From NCBI GenBank assembly GCA_002914805.1, contig JXTB01000143.1:156288-220287 (forward strand): a stretch of DNA of 64,000 nt, given 5' to 3'. The stretch is from Parasponia andersonii. Taxonomy: Eukaryota > Streptophyta > Magnoliopsida > Rosales > Cannabaceae. Position numbers and translations under genes: made by a program. The notes below the pieces were generated by a model that was not told the DNA's origin, searched no databases, and saw nothing but the letters and a program-made list of their open reading frames with translations. This document shows positions 12,721 through 25,157 of the stretch, piece after piece; the first letter of the stretch is position 1; every line of letters starts with the position of its first letter.

Positions 12721-13733
12721 GTCTAGGAACTTGGAAAATTGTTGGTCAAGTTTTTTCTTTTGTAAACTTTAGGGAAAAAGTAATGGTAAATAATAAAGAG
12801 ATGGTCTTGGCATGGGTGTTGGAGATTTTCCTGTGATTTCTTCTTCAACTTGACTTTCTCCTTCAATCTCTTTTTCGACACTTTAATGGCTCTTGATGTT
12901 TCTTATAGTTGTTTCCTACTTTTCAATGTCACCATTTTGCATTGCTTCTTTATATCTCCCTTTGGATTTTCCTCAATATTATTTGGCAAGCTTCCATATG
13001 GCCGATTGGTAAGGGCATTGGCCAATTAACCAAATTGTGTCTCTAGAGATCTCACAGTGGTAGCTTGATTTTGAAGAGTAGCTTCATTCTTAGCTTTGTA
13101 TTACATGAGTATCTCTTTCATTGATAGCTTCTTCTCTTGTGTGGAGTGATAACAATTCTGAAATCTTGGAGGATACATTGGTCTTAAATTAGAAGTCTTC
13201 CTTTACTGATTTTGGTTACTCTAAGAGAAGTTTGGATGATTTCTCCAACTTCGATTATAAGAATTAGAGTAGGGGTTGTTACGATGTTGTTAATTGTGAT
13301 TTCTTATAAACTAAACTGACTCCAAGCTCATAGGGTAAAAAGGAATCAAGTGACTACCATCACATTGCTCACAAACTCCAGTTGAATTGTGCATAGTATG
13401 AACTCCATGAACTGCTATAAAATCAAGTTTCTTAGTTAAGGTATTGACTTGGGCAGTAAATGCTGAAATAGGTTCCATCTCATTAATGCTAGCTGCTCTT
13501 TTCGGATTGAAATTTTCTGAAGGCCATTAGTAGTTATTAGCAACCATCTTCTCTAACAAATCAAAAGCTTCATCAGATGACTTTCCCATTAAAGCACCAC
13601 TAGCTGTTACATCAACTATGATTCTCAAATGTCTTATCAGACTATTGTAAAAAGTTTGAATAAGGAACGACTTAGGGATTTCATAGTGATGGCATCTTCG
13701 CATTAGTTCCTTGTAGCACTCCCAGGCCTTGTA

Positions 13734-14171
13734 CTAAGATTCATTGTCAAATTGTACGAATAAGATAATGTCATTCCTTAACTTAGCCATCTTGGCTAGA
13801 GGGAAGAATTTGGCAAAGAACTTCTGAGCTAATTCAACGCAAGTGGTGAAGGATCCCGAAGGTTGAGCATTCAACCATCCCTTTGCTTCATCCCTCAAAG
13901 AGAATGGAAACAAACGTAAACAAATGGCATAATCACTCATCCCATTGTGCTTAAAGGTATCACATATCTCTAAGAAATTAATGATGTATTAGTTGGGATC
14001 ATCACTAGACAAGCCACCAAATTGACAAGCCCCTTGCATCATTTGAATGATAGTTGGCTTCAGCTCAAAGTTATTGGCATCGATGGTTGGTCTCCAGATG
14101 CTAGAATCGACCCCATTGTCTACGGAAACGACAAAGTCCCGAAATGGCCTTGCATTGTCTTAGTTTGCCAT
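13734..14171 (-). pseudogene. Gag of Athila element A (N-terminal part)
   Basis: The start is the ATG at 14171-14169 (MAN, then a stop). It continues through the Athila gag signature NNFELKPTIIQMMQ and the LRLFPFSLRDEAKGWL core at 13940-13734. Weaker gag-like sequence continues toward 12800. Early and later stops make it non-functional. Confidence 0.7.
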
Positions 14172-14388
14172 GGTAGCTTGAGGATTGTTCCTTTGATTTC
14201 TCTATCTTCTATGCTCCTTCAAGGTTAGCTCAATTTTAGGGTCTAGAGGCAAGAATTCAAGACTACTTGCTTGTCTCATACACAAAGTTTATAGTTATTG
14301 TACTTGAAATTTTCACAGAAAACAAGTAAAGTTTGAATTAAATCTGAACTAATTGATATTAGTATTAACAAACTATAAATCATTATGA

Positions 14389-14406
14389 TCCCTAGCAACA
14401 GTGCTA
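14389..14406 (-). other. Primer-binding site, tRNA-Asp-like (element A)
   Basis: The minus strand reads TAGCACTGTTGCTAGGGA, a degenerate match to the TGGCGCCGTTGCCGGGGA primer site typical of Athila elements. It lies about 6 bp inside the 5' LTR. Confidence 0.6.
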
Positions 14407-14412
14407 AAAATT

Positions 14413-15846
14413 TGTTAGGTTATTTCTAATACATAAATAGCAAGTATACAAGTCGCAAAAAGTAATATAGATAGTGAGAGAATGTCGATCCCATGAGGAG
14501 CACACAATTCACAAATGCTAATACTAACTATAACTAGTTGCCAATTTATCCAAATGGTAGTAAATGGTCGTTTTGAGCAAGAATCGAAATTTAAATTCAA
14601 TGTAAAAGACAATAATAGAAATCAAAACTAAGCAATCAAAGATAACAACAATGATAAAAAGCATAGGGATGCAATCTACCCTCTAACTCTTCCAATTACT
14701 AATTTTCCTCACCATTCAATCAACCATTTAGAATTAACAATTGAGAATTCAATTGTATTCGAAAACTCCTTTTCAAATTATAAGTAAAAATATCTAAACA
14801 AGATCATATGTTACTCCTAACATAAATTAATTAGATTCATTAAGCTTAATAATTCTCACACAAAGGTTGCACAAGTCACATAGGTACATTCTTATCCTAT
14901 GCAAACTTACTCTATACTAAGTTCATAGAGGTTTCACCCAACATGTCTATTTAGTAGCCAAGTAAATAGATGCATTAAGCATAAAGTATAACAATTAACT
15001 CATTAATGGAAATAAATAACAAATGAGGAAAACAAAATAATTGGATTACATTAGAGGTTTGATTACCTCCCTAGAAATGAAGTTTAGTTCAGAATAATAA
15101 AAAAAAAATACCACTGAAATAATGAAATTGATACACATTCATTTCAGAAAATAGAAGAGTAAAACAAAAGGAAGAGAAAAGAAAAACTTTTGAAGCTTTC
15201 CCAATCTAGTTGTCTCCTCTTGAATTCTTCTTCTTGTTGTTGTTTTCTCCTTGGAACACTCTCAAAACCCTCTAGCTACTAGGGTTTCTCATTCCCTTTT
15301 TTTTATGAGCTCTAGATAAGTTAAATATTCAAGGTAGCAGATCACGATCTAGGAATTCAGCAAGTTGTTCTGCACTTTTTGGCACTGCGATATCGAAACA
15401 GTTGAACACTTGGCATTGCGGCACTGGACTGTGGCATTACAGCACCATTGATATTTGAAGGGTGGCACCCCGATGCCACAAAGTGGCGCTATGGTACCAC
15501 AATACCTAGGTGACGGTGCCACAGTGACACAGGCATGATACTACAGCCCCACACTTTCTAGCATGCAGTGCCAGCTTTTTAGATGTTTTGGTGCTACAGT
15601 GCCCAGTTTTCACACATTACTAGCACTGCTACACATTGTTGAGACATTGTTTGCTTGTTTTCGCTCGCGATTTATCAAAATTGTCTTGATTTAGCCTCGG
15701 TTTCACTCGAAAGATCAACATTCTCCGCTCAATGGCTTCTCAAATGAAATATACATCAAAAACAACAAATCAAATAAAAAAACATAAAGGCGAGCATTTG
15801 GTAAGCTTAAAAGGGTCTTAAAGTTAAGTATAGAATCCACTTAACA
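14413..15846 (-). repeat. 5' LTR of Athila element A
   Basis: About 1434 bp. On the minus strand it runs from TGTTAAGTGGATTC at 15846 to CCTAACA at 14413, giving TG...CA ends next to the primer site. A stretch rich in GGCAC/GTGCC words lies at 15380-15600, resembling the cluster at 8600-8770. The right flank is sequence of an older Athila-type LTR. Confidence 0.6.
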
Positions 15847-16328
15847 AAAATCAACTAATAAAATAAATATAATAATTATATTCTAATTTAAATCACCACA
15901 TAAAGAAAGTATAACTGAATTATATGAGAAAATAGAAAATAATAACTTGAGTTGAAACTACAAATATTGAAGAATTAAACAAACTAAATATATAAGCATT
16001 GAAGCTCTCTTAAGATTCAAAGCTAAAAAATAGAAAAATAAAATAATTAAGATCATCTCTAGCCTCTCTAAATACTAGTCTAACATCTCACGCATTATCT
16101 CTAGAAAAATGGAATTTTCTCTCTTCAAATTGGTGTGTTTTTAGTCTGCCATATTCTGGCTATTTATAACTGAGTTTGGAGTGTTCTCCAAGTATACACG
16201 TTTCCAAAGATGTTTTTTGATTGGTCAAATGATGTGTCAACCTCGCACAATTTTTCCTTTATCTTTCCTCCTCCTCTTTCACATTTCTGAGTCTTGGGCA
16301 ATAATCTTGTGCGAATAAAATGCATAAG
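15847..16328 (-). repeat. Older Athila-type LTR, left fragment (A2)
   Basis: Resembles the LTR of the Athila element at 42762-44340, including the conserved phrase GGGCAATAATC and AATAAAATGCATAAG at its end. It continues at 20132 after the inserted solo LTR. Element A is inserted at its left end, so the remaining part of this LTR and any body lie outside the window. Confidence 0.6.
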
Positions 16329-16807
16329 TGCAACCCCTAAGAATCCCTAGACTTGTAATCTTAGTAAAATTATTATTAATAAACCTAGTGTTGAATTTTA
16401 ATAAGTTTATATTCGTAAATACTTGAAATTATGTGTGTAGTATTATTTTAATGTTAAATTTTATTACGTGAGAAAACCATAGTTGTTCCTTGTTTTAAAT
16501 TAGAAATTTTAAGTTAGTTTTCCTTAATAATAAATTGATTCTACAAAGATTATATTATATACATCAATATAACCTAATTAATAATATGACATGTTTATGT
16601 CACATTAAAAATTATTACAGTTTATAACCTAAAGTTAATGGTTGTACCAAAATAGTACCATACTATAATTTGAATGGCTAGGATTTAAGTATATAAAGAA
16701 TTAAGTACACAAATCAATCTAACGGTCAAAAATAATTTGTAAAAAAAAGGATGAAGAGTAGTGAAGTTTTACCTTATGAAAGTAATAACTTTAAATTAGT
16801 GGAATAG

Positions 16808-16850
<43 letters not shown>

Positions 16851-16882
16851 AAAGTTAGTGGGTAATTCTAAAAAAGGAAAAT

Positions 16883-17114
16883 ATAGACAAAACTAATTGA
16901 TAGGTTTTGTCTCTAAAATAATTCAAAAGATAGGAAAAAGGAAAATGATAATAGAAATGTTCTTTGGAAATTAGTGGCCATAATCCAAAGTGGAAGACAT
17001 AGACAAAACTAATTAGTAGCTTTTGTCTCCAAAATAATTCAAAAGGTATGAAAAAGATTAATATAGTGGAGACTTTCTTTGGGAGCTAGTGGTATTAGAT
17101 TCCAAATAATTAAA
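16883..17114 (+). repeat. Two-copy tandem repeat, period about 116 bp
   Basis: The phrase ATAGACAAAACTAATT starts at 16883 and again at 16999. Both are followed by a TTTTGTCTC[TC]AAAATAATTC stretch and then a TTCTTTGG[AG] motif. It lies upstream of the TATA box in solo LTR D, in what would be U3. Confidence 0.6.
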
Positions 17115-17277
17115 AAATAAGAAAGATTAGAGACAAAAGTAGTGGATGAGTGAAAAATAAAGTAAAAGATAAGGTAATAAAGTAGGAAAAGAAGATATAT
17201 TAACAAATTGGTAATAATGGTGCTTAGATTATTTGATGGAATATGAAAGTGTGTATTATTGGATACCTCCTATGGGC

Positions 17278-17287
17278 CTATAAATAG
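17278..17287 (+). promoter_or_regulatory. TATA box of solo LTR D
   Basis: CTATAAATAG on the plus strand, about 950 bp into the element. It supports plus orientation and an LTR identity. No transcript is implied. Confidence 0.4.
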
Positions 17288-20131
17288 ATCCTTCATTTGA
17301 CAATTCAAATCTATACTTAATCTTCCAATTACTTACTCAAAACTATCTTCATTTTTCCAATTATCCTGTCTAAAAAAAAAACTCTTTCTACCTCACTTTC
17401 TTCCAAATCCACGAGAGCTATAATATTTTACCCATCAACTCTAGAAATTAAGAATTATAATCAAGAGAAGAGAGTACCTAGTTTTGTGGTGGAGACATAG
17501 GAAAGAAAATTCAAGATTGGAAGGTAAATATTCTCTCACCTTGCTTGTTATATGTTTAAATAGATTCTATTAGAGAATAAATAGGTAATAACATATTTGA
17601 TCTACTTTAGATATTATATAATTTATATTATATTTAGACTTATTATGTTGATTTCTTAAGCCTCTAAATATGAATACTTTATAATAATAAAAGCTAAATA
17701 GCCATAATAATAGTAAAATCAAAATGACAAAATACAAAAGTGGAAGATTTTAAGTTTAAGACTTTTAAATAAAATATTCATGAAAATAAACCAACCTTAA
17801 TGATTTAGACTTAGATCTTTAAGAATAGATTTTTACCTGTTAAAAATGCTTTCTAAGGATTAAAGATATTTGTTCAAAAGTAGAAAGGACTAAAATGCTA
17901 AAACTTTGAGTATTTGGGTCAAAAGTATAATTTTGATAAAATATGGGTCAAATATATGAGAAAGATATTTGAGGTAGGTTTAAGACTATATTAAAGTGTA
18001 AAAATAAATAAAGGAAGAATCTTTAACAAAAAGATAAGCTATAACTCAATATTAACTATTGAAGGGCATAAATGTTAGAAATCTTAAGATTATAGGCAAA
18101 AATATAAATTATAAAACTTGAAATTTTGGGTTGCAAATTTGGTATAAGAATAAATAGAAAAATTTATTTTAGATCTCTAATTGGGATAAGAAAAGATTTA
18201 CTCAAATTTAAGACATGAAATCAATTATAGGAAATAAATAATGTATGCTTCTAATTGTATTTAGCCTAAATTTAATGATGGGCCCAAAAAGCGCGATCAA
18301 TGCCTAATAATATTTAGTCCAAATATGATTTTAGATTTTAATTCTGTGTAGCCATTAGTGTGTTTGACTCACTTATCATATTATGATCTTTAATTACGAA
18401 TAAAGAAATTAATCAAGAATAATTCAAAGTATTTGATGAAAAGAAATATAATTAAGGAAACTTAACTAATTTAGGATGATATTATTCAAATCAACAACCA
18501 AATTATTGATAGATTAAAAAGATTACTATAATAAAGATTAAGGAGAATTAAATCTCATTCATCTAAGTTGAAAGTATAAATTAGTCAATGAATATAATAT
18601 GACATTGTTTCTCAAATGTGAAGTTTTATATTTGATCAAGACTGAGTCTTAAATGTTTAAGCCTATTAAGTAATTAGAACTTTAAAAAAATATATAAGGC
18701 TACATTAAATTACTCTAATAAATAGTATATACATACATCAGGGCAAAACATCGACCTAGATGTACTTAATTAATGATTAGAACTAGGACAACCATATTAC
18801 GAGGTAAGTACAATTTCACTTATGGCATGGATGATTTGAAAATATTTCATGTTTACACTATAATATGTTTGAAATTATTTCACGTGTTATCTTGCTTTTA
18901 TATTTTTATTGTAGACCTATGTATAATATATACTTAAAAAGATACATATCCTATGCTATAAAAATGATATATGCTTACTTTATAATGTTATCATATAAAA
19001 ATACTTTAGCATACTTTAACAAAAGAAATGCTATGATAATGGAATATAAGTTCGGGCTTGTTGTTGAAACGTACCCACTCATATTAAAAGAAGACTACAT
19101 AGATAAAAAAATTTAAAGGTATCATACCAACCACCACTAGGTGAGGATATCCAAAGGAAAATAAGACCGACCTCCGCTAAGCAAGGATTCTCGAGGAAAA
19201 ATATGTTAAGACTATGACCGTGAGTGTTTTTAGTTGGATCGCTTCTCTGGTTCCCCATTCGATAGTGCGCACTCGGTACGTACACCAAAACCTATAAGAA
19301 AGAATGAGATAAAATCATGATACAATATCTTATAATAAAACATAAAGTAATAATTTCATAAAATAGCATGATCAGACTATCATAAAAGATTATTTGTTTA
19401 TAAGTAAAATATTTTATAAGAATTACATTGTACTTGCTGAACGAAAGCTCACATTTATAAGTATCTATACTATAGGTACCAAAGGAAAGAAACCTCTGGT
19501 TCGATCGATGAGTTAGCTGGAATTGAGGCGGGATGAACGTGAGGCACAGGCAATGGAATACCGCCATTAAAATTACTTCTGCATATGTTCTTATTATGAG
19601 AAAAATGATTTCAATTATGTAAGGTTGATGTTGTTTGAAAATGTACTTACAACTTGGTATTTTATTTTGCAATGCATAGTTTTATTAAATTGAACTTGAA
19701 AATGTATTTTGATTGAATAAAATTTAAACAAATATTTTTCAAAAGATCTAAAAGAGAAAATATTTTTATTTAAATAAATGCAAAATACAAGAGGTTATGT
19801 CAAAAAGACTTAAACTGTCTAAGGAGAGCTTGGGACTTAAGTGGTCTGTATATGACTCCCCTCCTCACCTAGGAGCATTTTATGGTTGCACATTATTTAA
19901 ATCATCCTTATAAAAAGTTTATAAACAAATTTAAATAAAGGTTACTTAATTATTAAGAAGCATTTTACTTGTTTTCAAAATTTAAGTGAATGGTTAGTTA
20001 TGAAAATAAATCTCTTAACAGAAATAAAAGCATTAAAAAAATTTTGTCATGAATTTTCAGCGTCTAAATTTCTCTTTTTAAATAAGCTAAAAAGGTAAGT
20101 AGTTAACGATTTGAAAAATTAGATCGTTACA

Positions 20132-20683
20132 ATAAGCTTGCACTAAATTCGTGTTTTATTGGCTAGAGAAAAAGTCAAAGTTAATGTGCTGAAGTGGCAG
20201 ATTGTAAATGGTTTAAAACATGGTTGCAACAGGTTCGCCAAGCACTAGAATGGACACGATTGGAAAGCCAATGCTGGCCCCAGCGTTCTCCTGCTGACTC
20301 ATGCGCTTTTGCCCCCATTTGGTGTGCACGTGCTTGGCTGGTAGGATTTGATCGCAATCCGACGGCCAGAAACATAAATTCTCTTTACTCTTTACTCACT
20401 CAATTATAGCTTCATAATTCTATTTTTTTTTTCTTTTTCTTTTAATCTAAATCAAATTTAAATTTAAACATAAATCAAAATAAATTGAATTAAACTAAAT
20501 TACAATTAAACCTAAATAAAATGTATATCTAAACTAAATAAATTCAAATTTAAACTAATATCAAAAACCTAAATTAAAATAAAATAAAATAAAATACGAA
20601 AAGTCAAATTAACTAAAATATAAAAAATGCACAAAATTTATAAGAAAAAGAACATAAATAGCTCTATTTTCATAGAGTTATCA
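20132..20683 (-). repeat. Older Athila-type LTR, right fragment (A2)
   Basis: This is the continuation of 15847-16328 after solo LTR D. It has the same run of CTAAATCAAA / TTAAACTAAAT words as the Athila LTRs at 35500-35780 and 44090-44330. On the minus strand it starts TGATAACTCTATG at 20683, the same LTR start as element B (TGATAACTTTAT at 35782). The next base begins copia sequence of element H. Confidence 0.65.
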
Positions 20684-21133
20684 TAACTACGTAAAAATTG
20701 TGTCTTCTTATTTCACTTCTGTAACATTGCATGTTTACCGAGATGAGGTGGTCATTTCCTCCTCAACAACTAGTATTAGAGAGACAGGTTACGGCCGGTT
20801 CTTTGGCACACTTGGGCTTAGTGGCAGTCTAAGAAGTTCTATGTAATGAGATTGTGTTCAAATGAGAGCATTTGGATCCTTGCTAGAGAACTTTCTTAGT
20901 GGATTTCTCGAGCGAGAAAGTGCAAAGTGATATATCAAGAATTAAGTATTCAACTCCTATCAGAGCTTTGGTAGTGATTGTTTGTCAATAGTGGTTCGTC
21001 GACAACGGTGTTCCAATACATAGTGATTCACAAGAATAGTTAGAAACAATTTAGAGAAAGCTAGATTCAAGTGTAAGTGATGGCCGCAAATAAAGGGTAG
21101 AAAATTTTTTAAATGGGCAGAGATTCTAAAAAA

Positions 21134-21261
21134 TCCAATATGAGCAATGAAGACTAGGAAGATCTAGATGCCAAAGCTACAAGTAATCATCCAAGTGTCC
21201 AATATGAGGAATGAAGACTAGGAAGATCTGGATGCCAAAGCTACAAGTAATCATCCAAGTG
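21134..21261 (+). repeat. 64-bp tandem duplication in the gag remnant
   Basis: Two near-identical copies (21134-21197 and 21198-21261) each start TCCAATATGAG and end CCAAGTG. They differ at a few positions only. Confidence 0.85.
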
Positions 21262-21728
21262 TCTTAGATAATAGTTTTGAATTGGAGAATGATGTAATCT
21301 GGTGGAGTTGTGGACAATCTTGGTAGAGTGAGTTTGGGTAAAAGCTCCAAGACTGATAATACTGGTAATCTTTATGGCATGTGATTAAAGTTGCCATGAA
21401 AGAGGATACAATAGTAGTAGATTCAGAATTCACAAATTTTTACATGGGTATTCATTTAGCTTTAATATAAAGTATATGGTGAATGATATCGATAATTGAT
21501 AGACTTCCTGAAAAGCCAAACATGAGAGTCATCATCATAATTATCAGCAAGGTTCTTCCAACACAAGTCGAAATAAAATTCTTAGAATTTGTTAATTTTG
21601 AGTGGTGTACTCATATAGTGCAGTATGATTATCGATAAAGACAATAATAGCTACGTAAGTTATGAGATGAGTGACTGTATTGATTAAGTGTGAAAACATA
21701 GTTGAAATTAAGTATTCAAATAAGAGAT

Positions 21729-21809
21729 TGTTACTATATATATGAACATATGAATTGTTATTGTATGTGAACACATATGTGTGAACATATGTGAAAGTAT
21801 ATGTGTGAG

Positions 21810-21840
<31 letters not shown>

Positions 21841-22454
21841 GTATATGTGTGAACATATGTGAATACATGTGGATATATATATGTGAACACATAGAGATGG
21901 TGTACAAACCGCGTATAAACCACATGAAGGTTGGTAAAGGATTGATGAGCCTAACCTATATATAGAGGTCTTATTTCTTCATTCTCTTCATCCCCTAGTG
22001 AGAAAGAAAATCCCAATAAGAGTGTCTCGTAGAGAGATCCCAAAGGGATCTTATAGGGAGAGAGAAAAAGTCTTGGTAGCTGTGTCTCATGGGGAACTAG
22101 AAAGGTATCTTAGAATATGTAGTAGCATGTCAAGTATTTGCCTTCTCTGGAGAAATTCCTATTCTATTTTCTTTATGCATTTTTTCCTTTCAAGGATAAG
22201 AGTGATAAAAGTTCTCTTATTTTTTTGTGTAAAAGGGATGATTGTTCAAAGATATAAAAAATGTGTGAGTGAGAGAATTTTGAGTATATTTGGGATTAAG
22301 GTTGTGAGTTATGACTGTTTGTAAACACTGCGTAAATTTTCTCCTAGTCCCGTAAATGTAGTCAAAATGATGAACCATGTAAAAATTGTCTTCCTATTTT
22401 GCTTATGCAATATTACGTGTCTACTAGTGTGAGGTGGTCATTTCCTCCCCAATA
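21729..22454 (+). repeat. Right LTR of copia element H
   Basis: It starts TGTTACTATATATATG after the purine-rich AATAAGAGA and ends CCTCCCCAATA. It contains an (AT)n tract at 21811-21837 and several ATGTGTGAACATATGTG words. Confidence 0.55.
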
Positions 22455-23199
22455 TATCCTATCAATGTCTTGTATAAAACTTGTATAAAAGTTGAATCTG
22501 AATTTGTAGAATAAGATTCAAAATCCTATAAGAATGCTTCTTCGGTTCTTTCAGGGAGGAGAAGATGAATCATTTTTCATCGCACCACTTGTAAAGGCTA
22601 TAGTTTGGCCACTCTCTTTTTTGTTATCCTTTTAGTTTGCAATTTATATACGTTGGGCTCACTACAAATGGAAATGCCAAAGCTGTTAACACCATTAGTT
22701 TTGTTGGGTAAAGTGATGCACGTTGAGCCCAATTTACGGCTAGGTAGCTAATGTGTTACACGTGGCAAAAGTTACAAAAATTGAACAACCATATGTATGA
22801 GCAACTGCCTCTTACTCAGCTTATTTATATGTATATATATATATATATATATGCTATACATTAAAATAATATTTAATTTTGTTGCTGACATGCATGGTTA
22901 GAAAAATGAAATCACAAGAACTAAAATTTTTGTCCATTTTCATTTTGTTAATAATTTTAAATTTTAAAATAACACCATTGGAAAGCAAGGAATGAATTGA
23001 TCCTATTAAAGCTTACATAATATCCTGCAACATCAATTCGTAAAATTTTGTTAGTAATCATGCAAAATACTGTTATTACAACAACAAAAATTTTGATACG
23101 TGGTATTTAAAAATGCCATCGTAAGATACTTTTAACAATATTTATAAAGTTAGTGAGCAAGTATCAAGGATATCGGTGTGACTAAAAGTTTTATTGATA

Positions 23200-23285
23200 T
23201 TTAGAAGGTCACTATATATTATTTTTTTTGTGACATTTATAAAATGCTAATAAATTATAGTAGTCACACTTCTAAATATCACTGA
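23200..23285. repeat. Imperfect inverted repeat, possible MITE core
   Basis: The left arm contains TTGATATTTAGAAGGTCACTA. The right arm, read in reverse, contains GTGATATTTAGAAGTGTGACTA. The spacer includes TGACATTTATAAAATG, itself palindromic. Element ends and a target duplication were not identified. Confidence 0.35.
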
Positions 23286-24240
23286 ATTATTTAACTTAAT
23301 AAATAGAGAATATTCTAATAGTGTAAAAAAAAAAAAGGTTTTAGTGGCATATCAAAAAATGTTACTAAAAATATGACGTTTGGAAAAATATCATGAATCT
23401 AGTCATTAGAAGAATTTTCATGATTATGAAATAATTTTTATTTGTCTAATTGCCAATAAAAAATGTTACCAACGTTTTTGTTATTAATTATTGTAAATTT
23501 ACGTATACTTATTGCATGTAGATAAATTTAATTAATTTTCATACGGTTTAGTTTGTATAAAGATAAAGTATTCCATTGTAATATCGACTATAAAATAAAT
23601 AAATATTTATTAGTTAAATAATTCAGTTTATGTTAATTCAAAATTACCCAAAATTGTATACAATTTAAGGTCACAACAAATAGATCTGCTTAAATGGTGA
23701 ATTCATGAGATCTAATTCGCTTAGAAAGTCCATGCATCCATCTCATCTATATATTTTGTCGACTTCCTGAAAAAAGAAACAAAGGAGAGAAAAGTATATA
23801 ATATTTTGTTTAAGAAAATAATATAGAAGTTTCTTTTCCCAAAGAAAAAAAAAAAAAGAACAGAGAGGAGATTTATTTACAGGTCATTCTATATGCGTGT
23901 GTTTTCTTTTTCTTCCTCCTCCCCTTATTTTCATGCTACCTAGATCCCTTTCTTTTCCTCTAGAAAGGAGTTGAATTAGATGAACCCTTCTGATCAAATT
24001 GGTAAACTTAAAAAATAATTCAAAGAAAACGTTAAAAATTTAATAAAATCAAAACAAATCATTGTCTTGCCAAAGAAAAAAAATGAACGAGAAACCTAGA
24101 GATGACTCACAAGATTACATTGGCACTAGAAAAGAAAGAAGATAAAGACTTTGAAAAGAAGATGAAAGTGTAAGAGTTAGTCTTGATCTAGAAAGAGGCA
24201 TTAGTTACTGAAGGAGGTGAATGTACAGGTAGATGAGAAA

Positions 24241-24312
24241 ACATATAAGTTAGTAATATATGAGTTAGTTTTCATAACATATAAGATAGCAAGATATGAG
24301 TTAGTTTTCATT
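24241..24312 (+). repeat. 36-bp tandem duplication
   Basis: Copies at 24241-24276 and 24277-24312 both start ACATATAAG and share TATGAGTTAGTTTTCAT. Confidence 0.8.
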
Positions 24313-25157
24313 TAAATTTGTTTCAATTTGGCGGTATGATAAATGTTTGGAATTCTAAAAATTTTAAATTTAAATTATTTTGTTTAGTAATCTTAAATTT
24401 GAATTATCAACCCTTCACTTTTTAGAGCATCTTTAAAACTTTAGGCACTTAACAATCTATTATATAACTTTAAACGGAAAAAAAATATTAATATAAAAAT
24501 TTCATGGTTCGTGTAAACAAATTCTTAAATTATCATTTTTTAACAGGAGTTTATTCTTGAGATAGTTTAGGATTTCACCTGTATAATCAAATTAGAACTT
24601 CGACATTATTATGGTAAAAAATATTTCGTTAATTTTTATGTTTATTATATCATTTGAAATTCTTTAGGAAAAAACTTGATTACTTTTTAATTAAATGGAA
24701 TATGTTGGGTACAACTTGTACTTTACCTATTTATCTGGAAAAAAAAAAAAAAAAAAAAAGAAACGTAGGAAATATTATATTCCTCTATTTTCTTTCTTTT
24801 TCTTTTTTAATGAGAATCTTAATGTTTAAATTTATACTTCACCTTGTGTTCTTTAACCTATTGGAAAAATTATTAATAATCTGTAAATGAATAAGTAGCA
24901 TTTTTATAATATCACTAGATCTAAAATTTATTTGCATATTTCAAAAAACAAGTAGAATTAGTGAATATAATTAACTTATTTATGATGAGTTTTATTACAC
25001 TTATTAAATAATGACAACTTCTCAAATGTAATATGTGTTGGTATTCGAAATTTAGTACAAATTTTGATCTACCTAACATTATCACAACCTAGATATTTTT
25101 ATTTAAATATCCCAAAAATTCAAAAATACCAAACTACCCATAAATCAAAATTACTAT

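Larger units (their letters stand above)
7438..15846 (-). mobile_element. Athila-type Ty3/gypsy element (A), 3' end outside the window
   Basis: This is a minus-strand element. Order on the minus strand: 5' LTR (15846-14413), tRNA-Asp-like primer site (14406-14389), gag (from 14171), protease, RT, RNase H, integrase (to about 8940), and a downstream region that includes an envelope-like fragment at 7690-7438. Block F interrupts it at 7437, and its 3' LTR is not in the window. Gag and RT wording (LRLFPFSLRDEAK, MGWRVCMDY) match the Athila lineage. Frameshifts and stops are common, so it is inactive. Confidence 0.8.
16329..20131 (+). mobile_element. Solo LTR, chromovirus-type, 3.8 kb (element D)
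   Basis: It begins TGCAACCCCTAAGAATCCC and ends GATCGTTACA, and is bounded on both sides by the direct repeat ATAAG (16324-16328 and 20132-20136). Removing the insert and one ATAAG joins AATGCATAAG to CTTGCAC, matching the colinear part of the Athila LTR near 43860. There is no gag or pol coding. A plus-strand TATA box at 17278 and the terminal GTTACA fit a long LTR of Tekay-like type. It also holds a 39-base A run (16808-16846) and a 116-bp tandem repeat. I infer that LTR-LTR recombination removed the body; a non-autonomous element is the alternative. Confidence 0.65.
20684..22454 (+). mobile_element. Degenerate, internally deleted copia element (H)
   Basis: This is a plus-strand element with the last 85 bp of a left LTR (20684-20768), a primer-site remnant (ACTAGTATTAGAG, for TTGGTATCAGAG), about 960 bp internal, and a right LTR (21729-22454). 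Both LTRs end in the shared phrase GAGGTGGTCATTTCCTCC. A gag remnant at about 21081-21261 starts MAANKG and includes EDLDAKA, a copia gag motif, with stops and a 64-bp tandem duplication. Most of pol is gone. The Athila-type LTR A2 sits in the left LTR. Confidence 0.6.
22455..25157. other. AT-rich spacer, no gene recognised
   Basis: No supported coding sequence. It contains an (AT)n tract at 22831-22852, an imperfect hairpin at 23200-23285, a 36-bp tandem duplication at 24241-24312 and A runs near 24740. The small open frames here look random. Confidence 0.6.

Noticed and set aside
18865..19116. Small open frames inside solo LTR D
   Set aside because: AT-rich, no homology signature, and located in LTR sequence.
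21708..21923. Open frame rich in tyrosine, isoleucine and histidine
   Set aside because: Produced by the (AT)n tract and ATGTG repeats in the LTR of copia H.
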